DNA of 18,143 nucleotides, from contig JABSQI010000013.1 in the NCBI GenBank assembly GCA_013215905.1, forward strand, positions 1 to 18,143, read 5' to 3'. The position numbers and the translations under genes are program-made. The notes below the pieces were generated by a model. That model was not told the DNA's origin. It worked only from the letters and a program-made list of their open reading frames with translations, and searched no databases. Below, in pieces: positions 7,223-14,867 of this stretch (position 1 is its first letter; every line of letters begins with the position of its first letter). The stretch comes from Legionellales bacterium. Lineage in GTDB: Bacteria; Pseudomonadota; Gammaproteobacteria; PIVX01.

Positions 7223-8376
7223 TATACAAATGATTCTACAAACGCTTCCGTAAACGTTCCTGTTGTTATTGTGGGTTCCTCTATTACTTTTACATTGTCA
7301 GTACTTATTATCGGTAAGCCGCTTTTTATAGCCATTAACCCAGTTTTAAACAGATCGGTAACTCCAACCCTAAATTGTAGCCCTGCGACACTAGTCAAAG
7401 AAACATCTACTTTTTTTGTTGTAGCACCATAACCACCCATTAACATTAAACGATTAACTCCTAGTCCTTGACTTGTTATAAGCTGCGTCCCTGTTGCTAC
7501 TGCTGAATTATTACCATTAACATCTATTTCTTGTTCATTCCTATTAATAAAATCTAAAGCTAACTTATCAGATGATATGAAACTCAAAGAAAAAGGATAA
7601 CCAACAAAGAAAGTAGGGCTTTCAAAGTCACTTAAAAACTTCGCTCTAATATCTTCGGTTTCGTAATTATCAAACGGTACATATTCCCCCATATTTGAGC
7701 CGTACAAATCACCTATTTGTTTTACTGAATTGGTAAAGTATCCTAATTCCGTTCTGCTCATTATGCTAAAAGAACCTTCATAACCTGCCCAATTTTCAGA
7801 AATAGTAATATTATATCTACACCCTAAATTATTATCTTTTTCGTTTAGTGATAAGTATTTAAACCCATTACTATACCCGACTTTAGATTTTAAGAAACTA
7901 CTAATATCAACTTCTAAAGTTCCGTTAATAGCTGGTTTATTTATAGATGTTCCAATTAGAATATAATTATCGTTTGCATCTACCCCGTAAATATTTGTTT
8001 TAACAAAGTAATTTTTCCTAGAATGAACGTTTAAAAAAGCACTACCTGCAATATTAACACCTAATATTTCTTCTACAAAAAAGAAATCTGAACCATTAAC
8101 TAGTGCTGTTACAGCATAAGAGCCTTTACCGTTCAAAGTTTCAATATAAACATTACTACCAACTGCTAAAAATTGATCTACAGTTAAGGAAGAACCTAAT
8201 ACTTGAACCTTGTGAAGGTTGGCATCTCCTCCTATTATCTGAGTTGTAACCGTAACTTGGAAATCTTCCCTCTTTAATCCAAATTTAATTGGATGGTGTA
8301 CACTACTCCATTTTGAAACTGTAGCGCTGTTACCGTTGATTACTCTGTATGGATATGTTGTTATATTTACACTCAA
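7222..8376 (-). CDS. Beta-rich phage structural protein, probably tail
   Basis: The 384-residue protein is dominated by short beta segments with many Asn, Ser, Thr and Gly residues, and has no signal peptide, membrane segment or catalytic motif. It begins MSVNITTYPYRVINGN and has 'SVHHPIKFGLKREDF' near the start. It overlaps the neck-like gene upstream (ATGA) and the YPVYLSWLN gene downstream (TAATG), placing it in the tail-tip gene block. It is not a portal: the helical core typical of portals is absent. A role in the distal tail or adsorption apparatus is likely but unproven. Confidence 0.5.
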   Translation of the reverse strand: MSVNITTYPYRVINGNSATVSKWSSVHHPIKFGLKREDFQVTVTTQIIGGDANLHKVQVLGSSLTVDQFLAVGSNVYIETLNGKGSYAVTALVNGSDFFFVEEILGVNIAGSAFLNVHSRKNYFVKTNIYGVDANDNYILIGTSINKPAINGTLEVDISSFLKSKVGYSNGFKYLSLNEKDNNLGCRYNITISENWAGYEGSFSIMSRTELGYFTNSVKQIGDLYGSNMGEYVPFDNYETEDIRAKFLSDFESPTFFVGYPFSLSFISSDKLALDFINRNEQEIDVNGNNSAVATGTQLITSQGLGVNRLMLMGGYGATTKKVDVSLTSVAGLQFRVGVTDLFKTGLMAIKSGLPIISTDNVKVIEEPTITTGTFTEAFVESFV

Positions 8377-8837
8377 AACTTAAATTCTTTAATTACTTGA
8401 CTACTTATGGTTGTACTCTGACTATCCAATAAAGTCTTCGTTATGCTGTTAATTCTGTTATTAGTTATAACTGATCTAAATATATTTCCTTTGCCTTTGT
8501 ATCCATCCCTATGGATTGCCTTACTAATGCCCCAACTTAAACTTAATTGACTAATTCCGCTTTCCCTTGGCTGAATGCTTCTAGCTTTAATCCATTTATA
8601 GATTTGCTCTTGTAAAGTTTCGTCTCCACTCTTTGTTTTTGCTCCTTTCTTAGTTGGTTTACGTCCATTAATTAAAGCTCCTATTTGTTGCCCTCCTAAT
8701 ATTTGAAAACCTAAACCATCTTTATCAATATTCAACTCTAAACTATCAGCAGTTTTACCCGTTGCCGAAGGAATAGCCTTTCGCATATCCTTTAAAAGAG
8801 CCTCGGAAAAATCCTTTATAATTTGTTTATCACTCAT
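8373..8837 (-). CDS. Neck/tail-completion protein, HK97 gp10-like
   Basis: The 154-residue protein starts with a charged helix (IIKDFSEALLKDMRKAI). It continues with 'INGRKPTKKGAKTKSG', 'LQEQIYKWIKARSI', 'LSWGISKAIHRDGYKGKGN' and a closing helix. This order (helix, 'GRKP' loop, a 'W+KARG/S' helix, then 'sIxxxGyKG') resembles HK97 gp10-type neck or minor tail proteins of Bacteroidota phages. These join head and tail or cap the tail tube. The start follows the upstream stop without a gap (TAAATG), and the end overlaps the next start by ATGA. The family assignment comes from the motif pattern only. Confidence 0.5.
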   Translation of the reverse strand: MSDKQIIKDFSEALLKDMRKAIPSATGKTADSLELNIDKDGLGFQILGGQQIGALINGRKPTKKGAKTKSGDETLQEQIYKWIKARSIQPRESGISQLSLSWGISKAIHRDGYKGKGNIFRSVITNNRINSITKTLLDSQSTTISSQVIKEFKF

Positions 8838-9443
8838 TTATGCAGTCATACCGAAAAGAACAGTTATAACCGTACCAGAATTAACCAAAGTCGCAGCAGA
8901 TGTACATTTAACCTGAATTTTAATAGGGTTGTCTTTAGTGTTTAAATCCCCCATATAAATATTATCTACTGATAAGTTTATTCTATAGTCAACACCGCCA
9001 CCTTCATCTAGTCGGGGCATTCTTTTTGATTGGTGGTACACTCCACCACCAGTGCCTAATTCATATCTTAATTCTAATTTCGCGTTATTTGCAGATGGCG
9101 TAATTGTGAAATCATTTCTAATTAATATAGCAGAACCTAATTCTAGTTCTGATACGTCAATATGCCCACTGGCAACATTCATTAAATTAGTTACACCATC
9201 GGGTTTGTAAGTGTCATTAGAAAAAGCCCCTAATCCATCATTTGGAATTGTTGTCCACGTATCAGCAGATACAACCAACGCACTGGAAGTTGTAGATGTA
9301 TCGTTATAATCTATAAAACCACCTCTTTTTTTATTCATAGAAACAATTAAGTCTCTCATATCTTGTTCGGTTATGCTGTTCGCACCTTGTCCATCTCTAA
9401 AGATGTTTAATAATTCCGCTTCTGTTCTTATAGTATCTGCCAT
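8838..9443 (-). CDS. Phage structural protein with a fibre-type N-terminus
   Basis: The 201 residues begin MADTIRTEAELLNIFRDGQG, then 'SITEQDMRDLIVSM'. This short N-terminal module (a 'DG' turn followed by 'ITxQDxRDxIxS') recurs at the start of phage fibre or appendage proteins in Bacteroidota. The rest is beta-rich, with repeated strands and a closing 'LVNSGTVITVLFGMTA', and could form a jelly-roll-like or trimeric head domain. The product is probably a minor virion or fibre protein. It sits between a 59-residue unknown and the neck-like gene, which is consistent but does not prove a role. Confidence 0.5.
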   Translation of the reverse strand: MADTIRTEAELLNIFRDGQGANSITEQDMRDLIVSMNKKRGGFIDYNDTSTTSSALVVSADTWTTIPNDGLGAFSNDTYKPDGVTNLMNVASGHIDVSELELGSAILIRNDFTITPSANNAKLELRYELGTGGGVYHQSKRMPRLDEGGGVDYRINLSVDNIYMGDLNTKDNPIKIQVKCTSAATLVNSGTVITVLFGMTA

Positions 9444-9444
9444 G

Positions 9445-9624
9445 TTATAAATTTTCTAATTCAATTCCTAATTCTTTACATCTACTTTCATAGTCTTCTA
9501 AGTTGTCGAATGTAAAAACTTCGTGAACAGTTTCCAAACTTATTGGTGAAGGAATAAATCCCCGACCATAATGATTACCATCAATCTTTTCTATAAACCA
9601 TCCGTTGCTATATTTATTACCCAT
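9445..9624 (-). CDS. Small unknown phage protein (59 residues)
   Basis: The likely product begins MGNKYSNGWFIEKIDGNHYG and ends CKELGIELENL. It is a compact acidic protein with one cysteine and no membrane segment. The frame extends upstream to 9666, but that version would overlap the BspA-like gene by 31 bases. The ATG at 9624 starts 11 bases after that gene's stop and has an AT-rich leader, so I chose it. No family is recognised. Its place inside the virion operon suggests a minor structural or assembly role. Confidence 0.5.
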   Translation of the reverse strand: MGNKYSNGWFIEKIDGNHYGRGFIPSPISLETVHEVFTFDNLEDYESRCKELGIELENL

Positions 9625-9635
9625 AATTATATATT

Positions 9636-10943
9636 TTAAACTTCTCCACCGTCTGTAAATGACCAATTCAAAACATCAATAAAATAAGTTCTAGCTAAAG
9701 CCGCTTCACTACCTATAGCAACTGTACTACTTCCGCCATGAAAAGAAACGTTACTCTTCAATACCCAACCAACAGCAGGTAAATGCGTTGTGTTGTCCCA
9801 TCTTAACCAACCTAATAAGGTAGCACTATAGTTTGCTTGACTCCATGTTGTAACACTATCAGCAAACGTGGTCATAACGGTACACCTTCTTAAATCAAAG
9901 CATCCTATATCTTGATTAAATGCTGTAGTCTTTATAAGAGATAGTAATGATGTTGCAATACTTGTGTTGAGCTTAGGTAGGCTTTCAAGCGAATTACAAT
10001 TATTAAACATATTTGTAAATCCAGCACCTCTACAATTATTCATTTGATCTGTAGCAGTCACCACCATATTAACACAACTAAGAAACATTAGTGAATTATC
10101 AGTATGCATAAAATCACCGCAATTTTTCAAGTTTGTTATCTTGTTTGCATCTAACGTGTTTTGCATTTGAAGGAAGCCGTTACCCTTAATTCGTACCGTA
10201 TAAATACCAGCAGTTGCATACTGTAATGTTAGTAATGGATTGCTCGATTGTGCATCATCAACATATATTAAATCAGTACCGTCACCCTTATCAATAGTTA
10301 AACTTCCATTTCTAAATCTAAAGTACATTTCTGTATTCGATGTAGCTCCTGATATTCTGGTATCTATCTCCATCTCCCACCATTCATTAACCACAGGCTC
10401 TACTGGAGGTGTACAAGTATAACTTTCCCCTACAACTTTTTGTAAAGGACTGTTAACGTTTAATGCGTCTGTTATACTAACGTAGTTTATCGGTGGTGTC
10501 CAATTAGGGCATTGTGATTTTGTAATATCTTTTACTATAGATAATGTAATTTGTATACCGCTGCTATTTGCGTCTAACAAATTAATATGTTCAGTACCCG
10601 AACCGCTTATTGTTACTTCATCAATCAACTCATAATCTTCGCAAATAGATATAAAGTTATCTAAAGCGTTTTGCGCCTTAACAATTGCGTTATCGTTGTG
10701 TTGTTTTGGTGTCCAAGATAATTCCGACTTATAAAGAAAGAATAATTCTACTGAATAAGTTCTACCTATGTAATTACCGCCTTGTAAATTAACATCAAAA
10801 GAAGAATCTGTATTATAAATAACAGCAGGAAAAGAAAGTTTATCAGATAATAAATTAACATATCCTTGTTTACCGTATTCAAACTCAAATGAATCAGAGT
10901 TTGCGGTCATTTGACTAACTATATTTGTGAGGATTGAAATCAT
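9636..10943 (-). CDS. Tail-completion-like protein fused to a BspA-like adhesin region
   Basis: The 435 residues show at least three parts. Residues 1-150 look like a tail-completion or tail-terminator protein (MISILTNIVSQMTANSDSF, then 'FPAVIYNTDSSF' and 'IGRTYSVELFFLYKS'). Residues 150-190 are a linker with 'CPNWTPP' and 'VVGESYTCTPP'. Residues 190-255 resemble a PKD-like fold (IDKGDGTDLIYV, then 'YATAGIYTVRIKGNG'). Residues 255-350 carry BspA/DUF285-like repeats such as 'FTNMFNNCNSLESLP', and the end (SATLLGWL, 'VSFHGGSS', 'WSFTDGGEV') is the usual ending of BspA-like proteins in Bacteroidota. The frame could start at a TTG (10964), but the ATG at 10943 follows a promoter motif and is preferred. 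I infer a tail-joining head with an exposed adhesive tail; this needs a fold check. Confidence 0.65.
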   Translation of the reverse strand: MISILTNIVSQMTANSDSFEFEYGKQGYVNLLSDKLSFPAVIYNTDSSFDVNLQGGNYIGRTYSVELFFLYKSELSWTPKQHNDNAIVKAQNALDNFISICEDYELIDEVTISGSGTEHINLLDANSSGIQITLSIVKDITKSQCPNWTPPINYVSITDALNVNSPLQKVVGESYTCTPPVEPVVNEWWEMEIDTRISGATSNTEMYFRFRNGSLTIDKGDGTDLIYVDDAQSSNPLLTLQYATAGIYTVRIKGNGFLQMQNTLDANKITNLKNCGDFMHTDNSLMFLSCVNMVVTATDQMNNCRGAGFTNMFNNCNSLESLPKLNTSIATSLLSLIKTTAFNQDIGCFDLRRCTVMTTFADSVTTWSQANYSATLLGWLRWDNTTHLPAVGWVLKSNVSFHGGSSTVAIGSEAALARTYFIDVLNWSFTDGGEV

Positions 10944-10951
10944 ATTAAAAG

Positions 10952-10979
10952 CAAATATAAACAAAAAAACACCAACAAA
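10952..10979 (-). promoter_or_regulatory. Probable promoter of the tail operon
   Basis: On the minus strand, TATATTTG (10959-10952) lies eight bases before the ATG at 10943. A TTTG (10979-10976) lies 16 bases further upstream, slightly closer than the usual 17-23 for Bacteroidota promoters. The start of transcription would be within a few bases of the ATG. The element lies inside and just after the terminator hairpin at 10963-10996, so one operon appears to end exactly where the next begins. Confidence 0.45.
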
Positions 10980-10996
10980 TTAATGTTAGTGTTTTT
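10963..10996 (-). terminator. Rho-independent terminator after the 231-residue gene
   Basis: On the minus strand, the arms AAAAACACTAACA-type (10996-10984) and TGTTGGTGTTTTT (10977-10965) form a 13-pair stem with one G-U pair and a six-base loop (10978-10983). A run of seven Ts at 10969-10963 overlaps the end of the stem. On the plus strand the G-U pair becomes a C-A mismatch, so the minus direction is favoured. The remaining gap up to 11100 holds no gene that I can support. Confidence 0.7.
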
Positions 10997-11100
10997 AAAA
11001 TTCCTTGTCGGGTAATTATGTCTTATAATCTCATGCGTGTGTGTTTTGGTTAGAATTAATTAAGTTCTGTTAGATATATTAAGAACCGTAAATGTACGAT

Positions 11101-11796
11101 TTATTTCCTACTTACAACCTTTCGATAATTTTCTTGGAATACACTATCTGCTTTATTCATCAATAGAGTGATATAAACAACGTTATATTCTAATGCGAGT
11201 ACTTTGTCATAATTTAGTATGTCACCTCCTGACAACGCCCTAATCGTATTCATTACGCCAAACTTGGTATAAATGTCTATCCCTGCATTAACTTGCTCAA
11301 CTGTTGGCTGTACACTTAACGTGTCACTTTCTTTTTGTACAATGTCATTCATTTGATTGCAGTAACCTAAACCAGTTGCATAAACATCTAATACGCCTAC
11401 ACTATTAAAATCTACATTAGGTTGGTAGATGTCTATCAATTCGGGAAAGAATGAAACGTTTTGTTTGTCTGCCTTTTTCATTACTTCGTGGGCATCAATC
11501 TTGTTTTGATAAGTCTTTTTGCCAATTGCTTGCACGTACTCAACCCCTCCTAATTTGGGCGGTATCTCAATACTATCAAAATCTATTTCATCATTCAGAA
11601 AACTAATAACCGCTACCAATTTAATTTGACTTGGTAATGATATTCTATTGAGAACATCTAAATTCATTCCAGTTAATATACTCAGAATGTTCATGCTATC
11701 CGTTTCCTTAGATATTAATAACCATTTACTAAATGTTAAATCATTCCAGCACGCAGGTACTTTGTATTCTATATTTTCGGCTGTTACTTTAATCAT
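11101..11796 (-). CDS. Phage protein, possibly a tail-assembly chaperone
   Basis: The 231-residue product (MIKVTAENIEYKVPACWNDL...) is helical after a short strand-rich start. 'PACWNDLTFSKWLLISKET' followed by 'NILSILTGMNLDVLNRISL' resembles a Bacteroidota phage family with 'W(N/D)ELTxxQ' and 'ILSxLTGI' that I would class with tail-assembly proteins. This is recognition of a pattern, not a proven homology. The frame extends to an ATG at 11808, but the ATG at 11796 overlaps the stop of the 45-residue gene (ATGATTAA), the usual coupling here. A strong terminator lies 105 bases downstream. It is not a portal: it is too short and lacks portal features. Confidence 0.5.
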   Translation of the reverse strand: MIKVTAENIEYKVPACWNDLTFSKWLLISKETDSMNILSILTGMNLDVLNRISLPSQIKLVAVISFLNDEIDFDSIEIPPKLGGVEYVQAIGKKTYQNKIDAHEVMKKADKQNVSFFPELIDIYQPNVDFNSVGVLDVYATGLGYCNQMNDIVQKESDTLSVQPTVEQVNAGIDIYTKFGVMNTIRALSGGDILNYDKVLALEYNVVYITLLMNKADSVFQENYRKVVSRK

Positions 11797-11926
11797 TGTA
11801 ACCAACATTCTTTTTCAACGGTTCATCTTCTCCTAATACTCGAGTTTGAGTTTCTCCATTATCATCAATATAATCTATTAAAATAATAGTTTTAGATTCA
11901 TCAATCATTTTGTTTATCTCTTCCAT
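11789..11926 (-). CDS. Small acidic unknown protein (45 residues)
   Basis: An ATG at 11926 opens a 45-residue frame (MEEINKMIDESKTIILIDYI, ending 'KKNVGYND'). It starts four bases after the large terminase stop and overlaps the next gene by eight bases. The product is acidic, with a helix followed by two probable strands. No family is recognised. The tight fit between two genes in an otherwise gapless operon supports it as real. Loss of this frame would leave the only long gap in the block. Confidence 0.55.
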   Translation of the reverse strand: MEEINKMIDESKTIILIDYIDDNGETQTRVLGEDEPLKKNVGYND

Positions 11927-11930
11927 AATT

Positions 11931-13145
11931 TTATCTTCTATTCATTACAATTGATTTAGGCGCTGACCTTTTAACACCTCCTATTGATTCCATTTCGTGA
12001 TACCTTGCTGCGTCAATTGCGTGGTTGTAATCATCAATAGGGCTGTTTGTTTGCTCGTTTGTTTTCTTATCCTTTACCCACGCATATTTTCTTAACTCTT
12101 TTATTATGTTGGTAGATTGTGAGGTTACTAAATAATCTTCGTCTTGCATTATTTGAATACCGTAATTAATCGAATCCTTACCCTTTGTAACAGCTATAGC
12201 ATTTACTTTATTTAATCTTAGTTCGGCAATAGATTTAGGTTCTGCACTATCACAATAGCAAGGTAATCGAGTATCAATAACTTGTGCTAATTTCTTATTT
12301 GATAATCCTTTAGTATAACAAATTTCGTTTAGTATTCTCTTATCATTCCATTTATAAACCTCGACAACTGCTGCTGGATCATTCGTATAACCAAAATCTA
12401 AACCATAACCTATCAATCTTGCATCTTCTGGTAATTTATCGATAGTTTCCCAATTGTTAAATATAACACCGTCTAAACTTCCCGTTTCACCCTTGACATA
12501 AACCTTACACCAATTCGCCCAATAAGGATTTTTAACATTTGTTTGTTTATCCCAATCTTCAAACCTATCGTAAAAGGCTTTATCCATCTTGATTTCTAAA
12601 TCTTCAATCGTTTCTTCTGGACACCCTTCGTTATCTAAGTACGTTAGTAGTAGAAATTCTGAATTAGGTTCTGTTAATACTTCAGTATGCGCCCAAAATT
12701 CATTATCAGGATTGAAATCGATGATTGTTTCTCGACTCCTAATCATTAGAGTATCAGCAATAGGAAAAGGAATATGGTTAGCTTCATTTAAGAATAACCT
12801 ATCTCTTTTACCTGCTGCTTTAGCCTTTCCGATTGTATCAAATGAACGAAATTCTATAACGCTACCATTACTAAATGTGTATTGCATAGGATTACCCAAC
12901 CATTTTGTTTCATCCCATCTACCAGTTTCATACATTATGTCCTTGAATATCTTAACACACCCAGCTTTTACGGCTGGTATTGATTCAGCTACAAATGTAG
13001 TTAGCTTTCTAGGGTTTTTTATTGACCAATCTATTTCTATCGGAACTATTCCGTATGTCTTACCTGCTGAAGTAGAACCTTGAACAACCTTTTTACGGGC
13101 TTTCATTGCTAGAATTTTATTGATTGCTGTAGTACGCTGGAACAT
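11931..13145 (-). CDS. terL: Terminase large subunit (packaging ATPase and nuclease)
   Basis: The 404-residue protein drives DNA into the prohead and cuts concatemers. ATPase motifs: Walker A 'GSTSAGKT' at 23-30, Walker B 'LFLNEA' at 117-122 with the catalytic carboxylate E121 (the usual aspartate before it is N120), and the coupling motif 'IIDFNP' at 141-146. The RNase H-like nuclease has its expected acids at D250 ('GLDFGYTNDP'), D299 ('CYCDSAEPKS') and D378 ('DDYNHAIDAARY'). The 'GxDFGYTNDPxA' form fits the Terminase_3/P22-Sf6-like group. Its start directly follows the small-subunit stop (TAAATG). Confidence 0.95.
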   Translation of the reverse strand: MFQRTTAINKILAMKARKKVVQGSTSAGKTYGIVPIEIDWSIKNPRKLTTFVAESIPAVKAGCVKIFKDIMYETGRWDETKWLGNPMQYTFSNGSVIEFRSFDTIGKAKAAGKRDRLFLNEANHIPFPIADTLMIRSRETIIDFNPDNEFWAHTEVLTEPNSEFLLLTYLDNEGCPEETIEDLEIKMDKAFYDRFEDWDKQTNVKNPYWANWCKVYVKGETGSLDGVIFNNWETIDKLPEDARLIGYGLDFGYTNDPAAVVEVYKWNDKRILNEICYTKGLSNKKLAQVIDTRLPCYCDSAEPKSIAELRLNKVNAIAVTKGKDSINYGIQIMQDEDYLVTSQSTNIIKELRKYAWVKDKKTNEQTNSPIDDYNHAIDAARYHEMESIGGVKRSAPKSIVMNRR

Positions 13146-13559
13146 TTATTTTACATCTGGGAATAATGGTTGTTCTTCAAATACTGAACTATCCACTTGT
13201 ATCTTATCGCTATACTTCTTCGGGTTCATCTTAGCTAATACCCATTTACGAGCATCTACTTGTAGCCTTGACCGTTGAACTACATTATTATTTGTCACTT
13301 CTTTACCGTCTACAATATCAACATCTGAACCTTGTTTGTCTGCTATCTCTAATATTTCTTCAAAAATTACATCGGCTCTTACACTATACGCGTGTGCGTA
13401 TTGTTTCGCTTTCGATTCGTCTTGTTCCATCCATTTGTAAAAAGATTCTGAACCCATTGTGTTTTCATCTCTTAGAACAGCCCTTAATGATTCTCCATTA
13501 GCAACCCTGTCTGTAACGATTTTAAATGCTTTTGTTTTTTCTTCTTCTGTATAAGCCAT
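13146..13559 (-). CDS. terS: Terminase small subunit
   Basis: The 137-residue protein begins with a helix-turn-helix-like region (about 5-45, with 'ANGESLRAVLRDENTMGSES' and 'FYKWMEQDES'). It continues with a helical oligomerisation region ('SVRADVIFEEILEIADK', 59-75) and the signature 'QRSRLQVDARKWVLAKMNPKKY' near 95-116. These are typical of Sf6 gp1-type small terminases, which recognise the packaging site and hand DNA to the large subunit. The large terminase gene follows immediately. Its start lies five bases after a TATCTTTG promoter motif, so it is likely the first gene of the packaging transcript. The packaging (cos or pac) site is often in or near this gene but cannot be located by eye. 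Confidence 0.88.
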   Translation of the reverse strand: MAYTEEEKTKAFKIVTDRVANGESLRAVLRDENTMGSESFYKWMEQDESKAKQYAHAYSVRADVIFEEILEIADKQGSDVDIVDGKEVTNNNVVQRSRLQVDARKWVLAKMNPKKYSDKIQVDSSVFEEQPLFPDVK

Positions 13560-13564
13560 AGATT

Positions 13565-13590
13565 CAAAGATACGAATTATTTATTATCAA
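13565..13590 (-). promoter_or_regulatory. Probable promoter of the packaging operon
   Basis: On the minus strand, TATCTTTG (13572-13565) matches the Bacteroidota -7 element TAnnTTTG and ends five bases before the terminase small subunit ATG. A TTG (13590-13588) lies 15 bases upstream, a shorter spacing than the 17-23 expected, so only the -7 part is convincing. Transcription would start at or very near the ATG, as at 1896. The gap 13560-13634 holds nothing else I can support. Confidence 0.4.
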
Positions 13591-13634
13591 TGTTTATAGG
13601 GGGTTCTTTACGTTATTGCATACGTGAGAGACTG

Positions 13635-13805
13635 CTATTCTTCTAACTTATCCTTTAACTTTTCTCTAAATGATTTTTTCTTTTCTTTAATATGTTCATT
13701 CTTAAATATCTGAGTCATTATTGTTTGTGTAAATGCTTTTATAAAAATGTTATAAAAAAACATTGCTAGTATTGTATTAAATATTACGTTTAAATCTATT
13801 TCCAT
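13635..13805 (-). CDS. Small single-span membrane protein, unknown role
   Basis: An ATG at 13805 opens a 56-residue frame starting MEIDLNVIFNTILAMFFYNI. Residues about 6-23 form one hydrophobic span, and the rest is strongly charged (FKNEHIKEKKKSFREKLKDK), so the C-terminus probably lies in the cytoplasm. The gene starts two bases after the stop of the 136-residue gene and is the last of the accessory block before the terminase promoter. Size and topology would allow a holin-like or accessory membrane role. However, the single span and the position before the terminase, without an endolysin, make a holin call unsafe. Confidence 0.55.
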   Translation of the reverse strand: MEIDLNVIFNTILAMFFYNIFIKAFTQTIMTQIFKNEHIKEKKKSFREKLKDKLEE

Positions 13806-13807
13806 AA

Positions 13808-14218
13808 TCATTTGCTTATTGTTAATTCTTCTACACCACTCAATATACTGTACAAGTTTTGAAACTCATGCACAAACATATCTCTTTTAGTTAAGTCTTT
13901 ATTCCAAATAGCGATAACATCTTGATCCATTGGTTTATCCCCCTGTATTAGATATACGTAATCACCAGTAAACACAATCTTTACTTTTATGTTGTTATTC
14001 CTTGGTAGTAGATATTCAAAAGACATATGACCGTTAATTTCTACCCCAAACTTATTGTGCCATTCTTCTGTTAGTGGGATTGGTTTAATGTCTTCACATT
14101 CTGATTCACTTGCTTTATAAATATCATAAGCATCTAATTGATAAACTTTTTTACTTTTAAAACCGTCTTTAGTTAGAAAAATATAGTTTCCATCCCTAAG
14201 TGCTTTTGCTTCAATCAT
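13808..14218 (-). CDS. Conserved Bacteroidota phage protein of unknown function
   Basis: The 136-residue protein contains 'IKPIPLTEEWHNKFG' in the middle and ends 'VHEFQNLYSILSGVEELTIS'. I know this combination (PIPLTEEWL...FGF, then 'VHxLQNLYxxLTGxEL') from small hypothetical proteins widespread in Bacteroidota phages and prophages. Its function is undetermined. The fold is probably mixed alpha/beta, with no membrane segment or catalytic motif. Its start overlaps the stop of the 213-residue gene (ATGA), indicating coupled translation. Confidence 0.6.
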   Translation of the reverse strand: MIEAKALRDGNYIFLTKDGFKSKKVYQLDAYDIYKASESECEDIKPIPLTEEWHNKFGVEINGHMSFEYLLPRNNNIKVKIVFTGDYVYLIQGDKPMDQDVIAIWNKDLTKRDMFVHEFQNLYSILSGVEELTISK

Positions 14219-14856
14219 TTCTTCAAAGAGTTAATACAATCAATCATTTCATTCATCTTTTCCAACATCTTATAGTCGTTAACTGATGCAATGTTTAATA
14301 TAGCTTTTGTTTCTTCCTTTGTTGGGTTCTCTTCTATTATGGTTGCCCAGATTCCTTTTTGAAATATATGACCATTACCCTCACTACACTCTAAAACATC
14401 CATTGACTCAATATATTGAAACTCACCACAAATAGAACCATCATAAGAAATCTCACCATCCGATTCCTCTAATAATGAATCATCAACCCTAACCCCTTCT
14501 TTAAACCCTCTCTTCTTAGCCTCCTTTATCAAAGCTTCTTGAAATCTTGCTTTGTCTTCTTCGTTGGCTTTTACCAACCATTCTTTACTAAAAGATACGT
14601 AATCAGACCAACGCCCATTAGAGTTAACACCATAGCCATTAATGTACACGTCATTCTCTGTACACAATACTAATCCACTATGAACTCTATGTGCGTAAAG
14701 CTCCCTAACCTCGAACGATTCTTTTAATAAGCCTTTCTCTTTGAGGAATTCTTTCTTGTATCTTGTTGCAACTTCTAGCCTTACGCCTTTATTTTCTGAA
14801 GTCCATTTACAAAATTCATTTAATAATTCTTCTTGTTCTTCATTTAATGGTATCAT
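14215..14856 (-). CDS. Phage protein of unknown function (213 residues)
   Basis: The protein is acidic. It begins with a helical region (MIPLNEEQEELLNEFCKW), then 'FKEGVRVDDSLLEES' and a probable strand region at about 125-175. A Glu/Lys-rich helix closes it ('PTKEETKAILNIASVNDYKM'). I do not recognise a family and see no catalytic motif. It lies downstream of a short leader region holding an inverted repeat (14872-14908) and a possible leader peptide, and it overlaps the next gene by ATGA. Accessory phage function likely. Confidence 0.55.
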   Translation of the reverse strand: MIPLNEEQEELLNEFCKWTSENKGVRLEVATRYKKEFLKEKGLLKESFEVRELYAHRVHSGLVLCTENDVYINGYGVNSNGRWSDYVSFSKEWLVKANEEDKARFQEALIKEAKKRGFKEGVRVDDSLLEESDGEISYDGSICGEFQYIESMDVLECSEGNGHIFQKGIWATIIEENPTKEETKAILNIASVNDYKMLEKMNEMIDCINSLKK

Positions 14857-14867
14857 AATCAGTTGTT

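Noticed and set aside
9636..10964. Longer version of the BspA-like gene starting at 10964
   Set aside because: The first codon there is TTG, and the added residues would be read from the promoter's TATATTTG region; the ATG at 10943 is a better start.
11050..11090. Short inverted segments (GTTCT ... AGAAC) in the gap before the terminator
   Set aside because: Arms are only about five bases and do not make a convincing stem or operator.
11101..11808. Longer version of the 231-residue protein with start at 11808
   Set aside because: The ATG at 11796 shares an eight-base overlap with the upstream small gene and fits the coupling pattern; 11808 is possible but less likely.
12589..13083. Plus-strand open frame of 164 residues over the large terminase
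   Set aside because: The opposite strand encodes clear terminase motifs, and the composition is that of an antisense shadow.
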